Made by a program: the position numbers and the translations under genes
Part shown: positions 41,414 through 49,579 of the stretch, piece by piece
How positions within the stretch are numbered: position 1 is the first letter of the stretch
How the letters are laid out: every line of letters starts with the position of its first letter
NCBI GenBank assembly: GCA_049334165.1
Contig: JBEGHD010000002.1
Source: JBEGHD01 sp049334165
GTDB lineage: Bacteria > Bacteroidota > Bacteroidia > Flavobacteriales_D > Sanyastnellaceae
Strand: one strand, 5' to 3'
DNA length: 64,000 nucleotides
Notes under the pieces: generated by a model
Told to the model about the DNA's origin: nothing
Seen by the model: only the letters and a program-made list of their open reading frames with translations
Database searches by the model: none

Positions 41414-42831
41414 TTATTCTTTTTGTATAGGTTCATCAGGTTACCGAAGGATTTCTCCTTTTCGATTTCTGGGTAGAAGCTGGTGAGCTCGGCAATCTTC
41501 TCTGATTCCTTTTCCAGCAGCGCCTCCAGCAATTCGAAAGCCTCCTTCTGGTGTAAATTCTGGTGCAAGTAAGCAACTTTTCTAAACTTGAGCACAAGGC
41601 TTTGGTCAGACATTTCTTTTATTCCGTTTTCCAAAACCTCCAGAGCCGACTCCAGCCGGTCCTCATTTGCCAGTAGTTCAGAGTAATCGAGCCAGGCGTC
41701 CTCGCACTGCTTGTCAATTTTTAAAATTTCGAGATACAGATTCTCTGCGGCATCAATACGGTTGCACTTTTTAAGTGCCGTGGCCGTAATGAGCATGAAA
41801 TCGACATTGGTCGGATCGGCCTTCAGAGCCTGTTCAAAGTATGGCAATGCCTGCTGAGTATTTCCTTTCAAATCGCGAATAACTCCAAGACCGATAAAGG
41901 CATCGGGAAAAGAGCTGTCCTTCTCGAGTGCTCTTTTGTAGAAGTGTTCGGCCCACTCATACTGTAGCATGTTTTCGTGGCATTCGCCAATCATGCAAAA
42001 AGTCGTGGGCGATTCGCCTTCAACGGCAATCACTTCTTCAAAACATTCGATGGCCTCGCGATACTTATCGAGTTTGATCAGCGCATTGGCCTTGTTGAAA
42101 TTTGCAGGGCTAAAACTATCGTCAATGGCCAGGCTAAAATCATAAGCATCGATTGACTTTTCGTAAAGTTCCAGCTTTTGGAATGCATTCCCAAGGTTGT
42201 ACCAGGCGGTGAAAGAGTAGGGATGATCGTCCAAAAAACGCTGGTAATATTGGATTCCTTCCGCGCTCTGATCGGTGCGTTCGTAGCAATAAGCCAACTC
42301 GTAAGTGGCTGTTTCGTTCTCAGGATTCTTTTCCAGTGCTTCTTTGAGCACAGCGATGGCCGAGTTAAAGTCGTTGTTGTTTTCGTGCTCCATCGCCAGA
42401 TCAATGTAGATGTCGTTGGCCATTTCGCTGTCGCCAAACTGAAGCACTCTCTCGTAGTGTTCAATTGCGCGTTTGTGATCGCGAAGCTGACTGTAAATAG
42501 TAGCCATGGTGACGTGCAAGTCCTCGTTGAATGGCTCGAATGCCAGCAGCTTGCGAAGCTTGTTTAACGCTCTGGTAAGCTTGCCCTCAGCAGAAAGCAA
42601 TTGTGCCTCTCGCAGCAGCAAAGCCGTAGAGTCCGGGAACAGGTCGTGCGCGTAGAGCAGCACCTTGCCGGCCTCTTTCAGATTGTTTCTGTCAAAATAA
42701 TAATCGATTAGATTTTCGAACTGGTCCACATCGAAGTAGTAGGACTCGTTGTTGGCGATCATCTCTTCGTATCGCTTTACCAGGAAAAAGATTTCTGACT
42801 CTTCCTGGCGGTTTCTCTCCTCTTCACTCAT
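41410..42831 (-). CDS. Tetratricopeptide-repeat protein
   Basis: 473 residues, about eleven to twelve TPR units from residue 25 to 460. Well-formed examples are ATIYSQLRDHKRAIEHYERVLQ, FTAWYNLGNAFQKLELYEKSI and AFIGLGVIRDLKGNTQQALPYFEQAL. No signal peptide, so cytoplasmic. TPR arrays bind protein partners; none is evident. It is the first gene of the leftward group that includes the ComA-like and rhodanese genes. Confidence 0.9.
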   Translation of the reverse strand: MSEEERNRQEESEIFFLVKRYEEMIANNESYYFDVDQFENLIDYYFDRNNLKEAGKVLLYAHDLFPDSTALLLREAQLLSAEGKLTRALNKLRKLLAFEPFNEDLHVTMATIYSQLRDHKRAIEHYERVLQFGDSEMANDIYIDLAMEHENNNDFNSAIAVLKEALEKNPENETATYELAYCYERTDQSAEGIQYYQRFLDDHPYSFTAWYNLGNAFQKLELYEKSIDAYDFSLAIDDSFSPANFNKANALIKLDKYREAIECFEEVIAVEGESPTTFCMIGECHENMLQYEWAEHFYKRALEKDSSFPDAFIGLGVIRDLKGNTQQALPYFEQALKADPTNVDFMLITATALKKCNRIDAAENLYLEILKIDKQCEDAWLDYSELLANEDRLESALEVLENGIKEMSDQSLVLKFRKVAYLHQNLHQKEAFELLEALLEKESEKIAELTSFYPEIEKEKSFGNLMNLYKKNK

Positions 42832-42904
42832 TCAGTCGTTTTTTTATGGGTTAGGCCCGGGTTCTTTATTCTTCCGCACCGCTCCAATTCAGAGGGCTTC
42901 TAAA

Positions 42905-42912
42905 CAAATTTA
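42905..42912 (-). promoter_or_regulatory. -7 promoter element for the TPR-comA-rhodanese group
   Basis: Minus-strand TAAATTTG, an exact TAnnTTTG match, 73 bases upstream of the TPR ATG. Confidence 0.45.
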
Positions 42913-43096
42913 AAAAAGACCCCTCCCGAAATTTCTCCGCCTGTTGATTGTTATCCACAGGAAACTAACAAAAACATTAGCTTCTGTACTAACGAAACAG
43001 CCTGCCGATAAATTTCTTTGCAAAGTTTGATTCACAACCACTTGACTACTTTTGGTTTTGCCATTTTCACAGCCCAAATGTTTTGAGTGATTCTTT

Positions 43097-43104
43097 TACC
43101 TTTG
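43097..43104 (+). promoter_or_regulatory. -7 promoter element for glmM
   Basis: TACCTTTG, an exact TAnnTTTG match followed by GCG, 24 bases upstream of the GTG start. The transcript would start near 43110. Confidence 0.6.
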
Positions 43105-43128
43105 CGTCTGCAAAAATACAGGTAATAA

Positions 43129-44520
43129 GTGACATTAATAAAATCCATATCCGGTATTCGGGGAACGATAGGAGGGAAGTCTGGTGATGGACTCACACCT
43201 CAGGACATTGTAAAATTTACTTCAGCGTTTTGCACCTTCGTGAAGCGCAAAATGGGAAGAGATCGAATCACCGTTGTGATCGGTCGTGATGCCAGAACTT
43301 CAGGTGAAATGGTGCGAAATATTTGTGTCGGAACACTGCAGGCGCTCGGTGCCGAGGTGATCGACCTGGGGCTGAGCACTACGCCCACAGTAGAAATGGC
43401 CGTGACAGCCGAAAATGCCGATGCGGGCATTATTCTCACAGCCAGTCACAATCCCAAAGAGTGGAATGCCCTCAAACTGCTCAACCACAAAGGTGAGTTT
43501 ATCTCCGCGGCCGAAGGAGCCGAGGTTTTGATGATTTCCGAAAATGTGGAAATCAATTACTGCGGAGTGCAAAACATTGGCGGCTATTCGCAAAATGACG
43601 AATACGGAGCTTACCACATTCAAAAAATTCTCGATCTGAAATGGGTCGATGTTGAAGCGATCAAAAAGGCGAACTTCAAAATCGCCATCGATTGCGTTAA
43701 CTCTTCTGGCGGACTTTACATTCCACGACTTTTGGAAGCTCTGGGAGTGAATCAGGTTGTAGAGCTCTACACCGAGCCTTCGGGAGAATTCCCTCACAAT
43801 CCCGAGCCGTTGGCAGAAAACCTCGAGAATCTTTCGCGCACAGTGAAAGATGAAGAATGTGACCTCGGCCTGGCCGTTGACCCCGATGTAGACCGGTTGG
43901 CTCTCGTGAGTGAAGACGGAAGTATGTTTGGCGAAGAGTACACACTCGTGGCTGTTGCCGATTACATTTTGGGCGAAGCCGGTGGTGGAAACACGGTGAG
44001 CAATCTCTCGAGCTCGAGAGCGCTGCGCGATGTCACTCAAAAACACGGAGGCGAGTACAGTGCCAGTGCCGTGGGTGAAGTAAACGTGGTAGAATTGATG
44101 AAAGAGACTGATGCCATCATCGGTGGCGAAGGAAATGGGGGAATCATTTTCCCTGAACTGCACTACGGACGCGATGCATTGGTGGGAATCGCGCTCTTTT
44201 TGACGCATCTCGCCAAAAGCGGAAAGTCCTGCAAAGAGCTTCGCGAAACCTATCCACATTATGAAATGCTGAAGCAAAAAGTGCAGCTGACGCCCGAAAC
44301 GGATGTGGACAAAATCCTAAACCAGGTAGAAGAGAAATTCGTAAACGAAGAGTTGAACACCACTGACGGTGTGAAGATAGATTTTGAAGACGGTTGGGTC
44401 CACCTCAGAAAGTCGAACACAGAACCGATAATTCGGGTCTACTCGGAGGCCAATACTTCGGATCGTGCCAGCGAACTGGCAGAAATGTTAATGAATGAAA
44501 TTCGGCAAATTGCCGACTAA
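43129..44520 (+). CDS. glmM: Phosphoglucosamine mutase GlmM
   Basis: 463 residues from GTG 43129 (TLIKSISGIRGTIGGKSGDG). GlmM converts glucosamine-6-phosphate to glucosamine-1-phosphate for peptidoglycan and LPS precursors. The active-site phosphoserine is Ser106 in LTASHNPKEWNALK, the metal site is DPDVDRLAL near 252, the sugar loop GGEGNGGI and the C-terminal phosphate site RKSNTEPIIRVY. All four domains of the alpha-D-phosphohexomutase fold are present. The cysteine desulfurase gene follows after 11 bases. Confidence 0.93.
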   Translation: MTLIKSISGIRGTIGGKSGDGLTPQDIVKFTSAFCTFVKRKMGRDRITVVIGRDARTSGEMVRNICVGTLQALGAEVIDLGLSTTPTVEMAVTAENADAGIILTASHNPKEWNALKLLNHKGEFISAAEGAEVLMISENVEINYCGVQNIGGYSQNDEYGAYHIQKILDLKWVDVEAIKKANFKIAIDCVNSSGGLYIPRLLEALGVNQVVELYTEPSGEFPHNPEPLAENLENLSRTVKDEECDLGLAVDPDVDRLALVSEDGSMFGEEYTLVAVADYILGEAGGGNTVSNLSSSRALRDVTQKHGGEYSASAVGEVNVVELMKETDAIIGGEGNGGIIFPELHYGRDALVGIALFLTHLAKSGKSCKELRETYPHYEMLKQKVQLTPETDVDKILNQVEEKFVNEELNTTDGVKIDFEDGWVHLRKSNTEPIIRVYSEANTSDRASELAEMLMNEIRQIAD

Positions 44521-44531
44521 TCAGACAGTCG

Positions 44532-45680
44532 ATGAAAGTTTATTTGGACAATGCAGCAACCACTCCTCTCGATCAGGAGGTTTTGGAAGCGATGATGCCT
44601 TACATGACCAACAATTTTGGAAACCCTTCTTCAACCCACGGGTTTGGAAGAAAAACCAAAACGGCTCTTGAAAATGCAAGGAGAAACATCGCCAAAAAGC
44701 TGAACGTTACTCCTGGAGAAATCTGCTTTACTTCCGGAGGCACGGAAGCTGACAACCTGGCTATGCGGGCTGCAGTCCACGATTTGGGTGTCACACACAT
44801 TGTCACTTCAGCCATCGAACACAATGCGGTAATCCGCACAGCAGAAGTTCTCGAAGAGCAGGGCCACGTGAAAGTGAGCCATGTGAATCTACTTCCCGAT
44901 GGACACATCGACCTCGAGCATCTCGAACAGATGATCAGTGGAGATGAAAAAACCCTGGTGAGCCTGATGCACGGCAACAACGAAATTGCCAATCTTTTGC
45001 CGCTCGACAAAGTGGGATCAATGTGCCGTGAGCACGGTGCATACTTCCATTCTGACACGGTGCAGACGATGGGTCACTACACCATCGACCTGGAGAAAAC
45101 GCCTGTAGACTTTATCACCTGTGCCGGACACAAATTTCACGGGCCAAAGGGAATAGGCTTTTTGTACGTCAACAAGAAGTTGAAAATTTCGGCTCTCATC
45201 ACCGGAGGCGGACAGGAACGCAAACTCCGCGGTGGAACCGAAAACGTTTACGGAATCGTGGGCTTGAGCAAAGCTTTTGACGTTGCATACCGCGATCTCG
45301 AAGAACACCAAAAACACGTTTCAGGAATCAAGCAATACATGGTAAAGCGACTGGAAGAGGAGCTTCCCGGAGTGAAATTCAACGGTGACTCAAAAAGCCC
45401 CGACAGTCTTTACACGGTTTTGAACGTGACCCTTCCGAAAAACCCAAATTCGGCCATGTTGCTGTTTTTGCTGGACATCGAAGGAATTGCATGTTCTGGC
45501 GGAAGCGCCTGCTCATCGGGAGCTGCCAAAGGATCGCATGTTTTGGAAGGCATCAATGCGTTGGATCCTGAACGCGCCAGCGTTCGTTTCTCTTTCAGCA
45601 AGTTCACAACCAAGGAAGAAATCGATTTCTGCGTAGAAAAGCTCGTGGAACTGTGCAAAGTAGCGGAAGTGGAAGCATAG
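44532..45680 (+). CDS. Cysteine desulfurase (IscS/NifS family)
   Basis: 382 residues. PLP enzyme that takes sulfur from cysteine for iron-sulfur clusters and thio-modified tRNA. The PLP lysine is Lys201 in CAGHKFHGPKG, the PLP-ring histidine in SAIEHNAV (His97) and the persulfide cysteine Cys327 in CSGGSACSSGAAKGSHVL. Start motif VYLDNAATTPLD is canonical. Cotranscription with glmM is likely. Immediately after the stop comes a repeat islet. Confidence 0.93.
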   Translation: MKVYLDNAATTPLDQEVLEAMMPYMTNNFGNPSSTHGFGRKTKTALENARRNIAKKLNVTPGEICFTSGGTEADNLAMRAAVHDLGVTHIVTSAIEHNAVIRTAEVLEEQGHVKVSHVNLLPDGHIDLEHLEQMISGDEKTLVSLMHGNNEIANLLPLDKVGSMCREHGAYFHSDTVQTMGHYTIDLEKTPVDFITCAGHKFHGPKGIGFLYVNKKLKISALITGGGQERKLRGGTENVYGIVGLSKAFDVAYRDLEEHQKHVSGIKQYMVKRLEEELPGVKFNGDSKSPDSLYTVLNVTLPKNPNSAMLLFLLDIEGIACSGGSACSSGAAKGSHVLEGINALDPERASVRFSFSKFTTKEEIDFCVEKLVELCKVAEVEA

Positions 45681-45689
45681 GCGATTCAA

Positions 45690-45780
45690 AGGGCAATGAG
45701 CAACTAGCAATTGGCAAAGGGCAAACAGGAAAATTTCAAATTCCAAAAAACAAATCCCAATAGGCAATTGGCTAGCAGTG
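45690..45780 (+). repeat. Low-complexity CCAAA/GGCAATTGGC repeat islet, second copy
   Basis: Words such as GGCAATGAGCAACTAGCAA, AATTGGCAAAGGGCAAAC, CAAATTCCAAAAAACAAATC and AGGCAATTGGC. It resembles the islet at 38440-38681 read on the opposite strand. Non-coding. Confidence 0.55.
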
Positions 45781-45809
45781 GTTATAGCCTTAATTCCACC
45801 TTACAACAA

Positions 45810-45850
45810 CCGTCAATCCGAAGACGGCCGTCCTGAACTTGTTTCAGGAC
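45810..45850. repeat. REP-like double hairpin
   Basis: CCGTC/GACGG (45810-45827) forms a first hairpin and GTCCTGAA/TTCAGGAC (45830-45850, loop CTTGT) a second. The second hairpin resembles the widespread TCCTGAACTTGTTTCAGGA repetitive palindromes. It lies between two convergent genes, the common place for REP elements. Confidence 0.7.
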
Positions 45851-45895
45851 CTGTGCAAGTAACTTCAAACGTCATTAATTACCTCAATCCCTACC

Positions 45896-47530
45896 CTACG
45901 TCTGAATCTTCACCTCCAAATCCATCTCAGCCGGTCCGCCATCGTTCAGCGGGAGTTCAAATTCTTTGATTGTCGGCTCGTTTCTTCTGAAAATCGCTTC
46001 GACCTTGTAGCGTTGGTTGCCGAGCAGGTTGATTTGAAGAGAGCCATCAGTGTCCGTTGTTTCTGTGGTGATGAGCCTTCCGGAAATGGCGTTGTAAATC
46101 TTCACATCCGCTTTTCGCAGACCTTCGCCTTCTTCATCATTCACCTGTAGGTTCAAGGTTGAGAAATTGCTTTGGTCGTAGCCTCCCGAAATGAAGTTGT
46201 AGTCGGAAACATCAATTTTGTAAATGTCCCGCTCGCCATAGCTGTCATCGTACTCCGCTGCGATCAAAAGCGTCTGGTTGTCCTTCGTGAGCGAAAAAGT
46301 AGATTCTTCATTCACTGTGTTTATCGGATAGCCGAGGTTCACCGGAACCGACCACTGGCCGTTGATGAAATCCGATTTGAAAATGTCGTAACTGCCCATG
46401 GTTTGGTGGCCATTGCTGGCAAAGTAGAGCGTGCGTCCGTTGGGGTGGATGTAGACAAATTTTTCATCGTCTTCGGTATTGATGATGTCTCCGAGGTTTT
46501 CTGGCTTGCTCCATTCGCCTTCCTTTTCCTTTTTAGAAACGTAGATGTCACCTCGGCCCATTCCGCCTTGCCTTTCGGAAATAAAGTATAGCGTTTCGCC
46601 ATCTTCGGTGATGCTCACAGAGCCTTCGAAGTAAGACGTGTTGATCGGCTTCGGCATTTTTTGCGGCTCGCGCCACGATTCTGTCGGTTCGCTGTACTTA
46701 GAGACAAAAATGTCGCCTGCACTGCTTTCGTTGTTGCGGTAGATGAAAAGCTCTTTTCCGCTTGGGGCAATGCTCAGCACCGCATCGTACTTATCTGTGT
46801 TTACGTTTCCTTTTAGGTTTTCAGAAAGTGTCCACTCATCGTATTCCTCATCCCATTTGGAGTAGTAAACGTCTTCGTAAAATTTGTAATCACCTTCCTT
46901 GTCGATTTCTCCGCCTTTGGTGTCGCTTCTGCGAGAAGTGAAAACGAGGTATTTCCCATTGGCGGTGATCGAAGGCGTGTAATCGTCAAATCGCGAGTTG
47001 ATCGATCGGCCCATGTTTTCGATCTCCACATCCACCGGGCGGGCCATCATCTCTTTGGCGTACTGGCATTGCTCAATGTAGCGGTTGGTCAAAAAATACT
47101 CGTAGCTTCTTTCCGAAGGATCCGTTGCCAGATAATCGTTGAAGTGGCCGATGGCTTCATCGAGCTTTGCCAGTCGGTGAGCGATTTTCCCGTAGAAAAA
47201 ATCCACTTCGTCAAAAACTTCAGGATCGATTTTTACAGATTTGTCCAGGTATTCTTCGGCAAGCTCGTAGCGCTTCAATTCGTAGTAGCACTGAGCCGTT
47301 CTGTAGAGTGCCTTGCTGTTGTTTGGTTCCGACTTCAGGATTTCACGATAAGTTGTTAGCGCACCGCGGTAGTTGCGGTTGAGGTAATCGTGGCGGGCAG
47401 ATCCCATTTTGGTAGCCACTGCTGCAGCGCTAAGCGAGCCTACATCGCTCGTGTCGTTTTGGAGAACGATTGCCTGAGAGGCAGAGCTGGCGAGCAACAG
47501 CAATGAGAATCCGAGAATAAATCTGAGCAT
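45896..47530 (-). CDS. TPR - PD40 propeller - carboxypeptidase-like domain protein without OmpA domain
   Basis: 544 residues. Signal peptide 1-20 (ends SSASQA), TPR region about 38-135, a PD40/WD40-like beta-propeller about 155-415 with repeated blades (YLVFTSRRSDTKGG, ELFIYRNNESSAGDIFVSK, TLYFISERQGGMGRGDIYVSK, TLYFASNGHQTMGSYDIFKS), then a CarboxypepD_reg-like domain about 435-540. PorE-type relatives add a C-terminal OmpA peptidoglycan-binding domain; this one stops at VKIQT. It is periplasmic or exported. The gene end faces the repeat islet at 45.7-45.9 kb, so loss of an OmpA domain is conceivable but not shown. Confidence 0.88.
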   Translation of the reverse strand: MLRFILGFSLLLLASSASQAIVLQNDTSDVGSLSAAAVATKMGSARHDYLNRNYRGALTTYREILKSEPNNSKALYRTAQCYYELKRYELAEEYLDKSVKIDPEVFDEVDFFYGKIAHRLAKLDEAIGHFNDYLATDPSERSYEYFLTNRYIEQCQYAKEMMARPVDVEIENMGRSINSRFDDYTPSITANGKYLVFTSRRSDTKGGEIDKEGDYKFYEDVYYSKWDEEYDEWTLSENLKGNVNTDKYDAVLSIAPSGKELFIYRNNESSAGDIFVSKYSEPTESWREPQKMPKPINTSYFEGSVSITEDGETLYFISERQGGMGRGDIYVSKKEKEGEWSKPENLGDIINTEDDEKFVYIHPNGRTLYFASNGHQTMGSYDIFKSDFINGQWSVPVNLGYPINTVNEESTFSLTKDNQTLLIAAEYDDSYGERDIYKIDVSDYNFISGGYDQSNFSTLNLQVNDEEGEGLRKADVKIYNAISGRLITTETTDTDGSLQINLLGNQRYKVEAIFRRNEPTIKEFELPLNDGGPAEMDLEVKIQT

Positions 47531-47563
47531 GTTTAACTTCTGTTTAAGTGATTATCGATAGCC

Positions 47564-47571
47564 AAAGATAA
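47564..47571 (-). promoter_or_regulatory. -7 promoter element for the TPR-PD40 gene
   Basis: Minus-strand TATCTTTG, an exact TAnnTTTG match, 33 bases upstream of the ATG at 47530. Confidence 0.5.
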
Positions 47572-47671
47572 AGTTTTGGATAATCTCAGATTGTAGGATT
47601 TTCCGCAAGTTTTCAATCATGTGAATTCCAATCTTTGGAATAAGTTAAACTTATTGTCAATCACTCCTTCT

Positions 47672-47679
47672 TACCTTTG
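47672..47679 (+). promoter_or_regulatory. -7 promoter element for murQ
   Basis: TACCTTTG, an exact TAnnTTTG match followed by C, 18 bases upstream of the murQ ATG. Confidence 0.55.
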
Positions 47680-47697
47680 CATTAATCAACAGATCTC

Positions 47698-48525
47698 ATG
47701 GCAAAAGACAATCGACAGACAGAACAGGATTCGCACTACGACAAGCTGGAAGAAATGCAAGTGCGTGAGCTTCTGGAGAACATCAACCGCGAAGACCAAA
47801 CGGTGCCGCAAGTGGTGTCGAAATCCATCCCGGCTATCGAAAAGTTGGTGGAGGCTGTAGTCGAAAAAATGAAATCCGGTGGTCGGCTGTTTTACATCGG
47901 TGCCGGCACGAGTGGAAGACTTGGAATTGTTGACGCTTCGGAGTGCCCGCCTACTTTTGGCGTTCCACACGACTGGGTAGTGGGGCTCATGGCCGGTGGC
48001 GACAAGGCCATGCGAAAGGCAGTGGAATTTGCCGAAGACGACAAGCTGCTCGGCTGGAAAGATCTACAGGAATTAAACGTCTCTGAAAAAGATTTTGTGG
48101 TTGGCATTGCCGCATCGGGCACCACGCCCTACGTGATCGGAGCGCTGGAAAAATGTCGTGAACACGGGGTGCTCACGGGGTGTATAACTTGTAACTCCGA
48201 AACTCCACTGGCAGCTGCTGCAGACTTTCCGATTGAGGTCGTGACCGGTCCCGAGTTTGTCACCGGAAGCACGCGAATGAAAGCGGGAACAGCGCAGAAA
48301 TTGGTGCTCAACATGATCTCTACTTCGGCCATGATTCAGCTCGGAAGAGTGCGCGGCAATAAAATGGTGGATATGCAGTTGAGCAATGAAAAACTTGTGG
48401 GGCGCGGTGGCAAAATGATAGCCGAGGAACTCAATATTTCTGCTTCTGAAGCTGCGGAACTACTCAAAAAACACGGCAGCGTGAGACGCGCCATTGACAA
48501 TTTCGAACGCAAAGAAAAAGGATAG
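47698..48525 (+). CDS. murQ: N-acetylmuramic acid 6-phosphate etherase MurQ
   Basis: 275 residues. MurQ removes the lactyl ether from MurNAc-6-phosphate so that recycled cell-wall sugar enters the glucosamine pool. SIS fold with RLFYIGAGTSGRLGIVDASECPPTFG (about 61-86, the catalytic Glu in ASECPPT), VGIAASGTTPYV and GPEFVTGSTRMKAGTAQK. The C-terminal helical part ends with the family's AAELLKKHGSVRRAI. It is followed after two bases by an unknown gene, so they are probably one transcript. Confidence 0.94.
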   Translation: MAKDNRQTEQDSHYDKLEEMQVRELLENINREDQTVPQVVSKSIPAIEKLVEAVVEKMKSGGRLFYIGAGTSGRLGIVDASECPPTFGVPHDWVVGLMAGGDKAMRKAVEFAEDDKLLGWKDLQELNVSEKDFVVGIAASGTTPYVIGALEKCREHGVLTGCITCNSETPLAAAADFPIEVVTGPEFVTGSTRMKAGTAQKLVLNMISTSAMIQLGRVRGNKMVDMQLSNEKLVGRGGKMIAEELNISASEAAELLKKHGSVRRAIDNFERKEKG

Positions 48526-48527
48526 AC

Positions 48528-49109
48528 TTGCATACGATTGAGCCATATTACAATTGGAGGAATCACTACATCTCGAGTGAAGATCCATACTCGCCTTTCT
48601 TCGAGCGCGAGTACAGCGAGTTCGAATTTAGCGATCGCATCTACGATCACTTTATCCATCCGCAGTGGGACAATATTGGATCTACCACGCTTTTCATAAA
48701 ACTGCTCTATGCTGATTACGATGAAGGTGTTGCCATCATCGAAATGATCGGGGAGTGGAACGATTGCATCTACAACGACATCATGACCCTGAAGCGCGAC
48801 ATCATGGAGCATTTGATGAATCAGGGCATTTCCAAGTTTATTTTGATTGGCGAGAACGTGCTCAATTTTCATGCTTCTGACGACTGCTATTACGAGGAGT
48901 GGTTTGATGAAGTGAACGACATGGACGGCTGGATTGCGCTTTTGAATTTCCGCGAGCACGTGCTAAGCGAGTTCATCACTGCCGACATCGACAGCTACTT
49001 TGTGATGGGAGGGAAGTTGAATGACCTCTCATGGCGAACTCACTCACCGGAACAGCTCTACCACAAAATTCAGGATCTGGTGATGAAGCGACTGGGGGAG
49101 ATTTTCTAG
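48528..49109 (+). CDS. Conserved-looking protein of unknown function downstream of murQ
   Basis: 193 residues from TTG 48528. It begins two bases after the murQ stop; no in-frame ATG is close, and the sequence from the first codon (HTIEPYYNWRNHYISSEDPYSPFF) looks like real protein. Acidic and rich in Tyr, Trp and Asp, with DNIGSTTLFIKLLYADYDEGVAIIEMIGEWNDCIYNDIMTLK giving a strand-helix core. No membrane segment or signal. I do not recognise a family; the context suggests a cell-wall recycling or stress role only by position. Confidence 0.75.
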   Translation: MHTIEPYYNWRNHYISSEDPYSPFFEREYSEFEFSDRIYDHFIHPQWDNIGSTTLFIKLLYADYDEGVAIIEMIGEWNDCIYNDIMTLKRDIMEHLMNQGISKFILIGENVLNFHASDDCYYEEWFDEVNDMDGWIALLNFREHVLSEFITADIDSYFVMGGKLNDLSWRTHSPEQLYHKIQDLVMKRLGEIF

Positions 49110-49579
49110 ACAAAACGATTCGAAGTTTCGATCAACTTTTCAGCAACCACTTTATCCACCGGCCATCTTAATGTTTCCTTTAGATTTTCATCGATAGAAT
49201 GCCAGCGGAAAGATTGCGCTCGTTCTACGCTGGAGTCGAAGTCGAATGATCTTTTTGAAAGAGCAAAGCGAGGCTCTTCTTTGAGTTGTGCCAGAAAATA
49301 AATGCTGATAAGCTGATCGCGTTCGCGAAAAGCGGATCGTTGAAAAAACTCGGTAGTGTAAAAATGATCCTGCACTTCGATGTCCTGCCCGAGTTCTTCG
49401 AGAGCCTCACGGTGAAGACAATCTTCAATTCCCTCGCCAAATTCGAGCCCACCTCCGGGAAACTTCGAAAATTCCAATCCCGCAAAACGCTCGTCAGAAA
49501 GCAAAATTCGATTCCGTTCTTCGTTCAAAATCAGAGCGTAGACACGGATGTTGAATCGGTCGGGCGTCACTTCTTCCAT
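49106..49579 (-). CDS. NUDIX hydrolase
   Basis: 157 residues from ATG 49579 (MEEVTPDRFNIRVYALILNE). The NUDIX box is GGGLEFGEGIEDCLHREALEELG (about 40-62), close to the consensus GX5EX7REUXEEXGU; the region between fits (GEG, REALEELG). Substrate unknown. The frame extends further upstream through mnmD, but that part is an out-of-frame read of mnmD. It overlaps the mnmD stop by 13 bases and shares its transcript. Confidence 0.87.
   Translation of the reverse strand: MEEVTPDRFNIRVYALILNEERNRILLSDERFAGLEFSKFPGGGLEFGEGIEDCLHREALEELGQDIEVQDHFYTTEFFQRSAFRERDQLISIYFLAQLKEEPRFALSKRSFDFDSSVERAQSFRWHSIDENLKETLRWPVDKVVAEKLIETSNRFV

Larger units (their letters stand above)
42832..43128. other. Divergent intergenic region TPR gene/glmM
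   Basis: 297 bases with no gene. It contains -7 elements for both flanking genes and one isolated TTATCCACA (42951-42959), which matches a DnaA box but stands alone. Confidence 0.5.

Noticed and set aside
42951..42959. Perfect DnaA box TTATCCACA, possible origin
   Set aside because: A single box with no cluster, no AT-rich unwinding array beyond background, and no dnaA or dnaN nearby.
43300..44277. 325-codon frame antisense to glmM
   Set aside because: Shadow frame; glmM carries all active-site motifs and the antisense product is Cys/His/Phe-rich without order.
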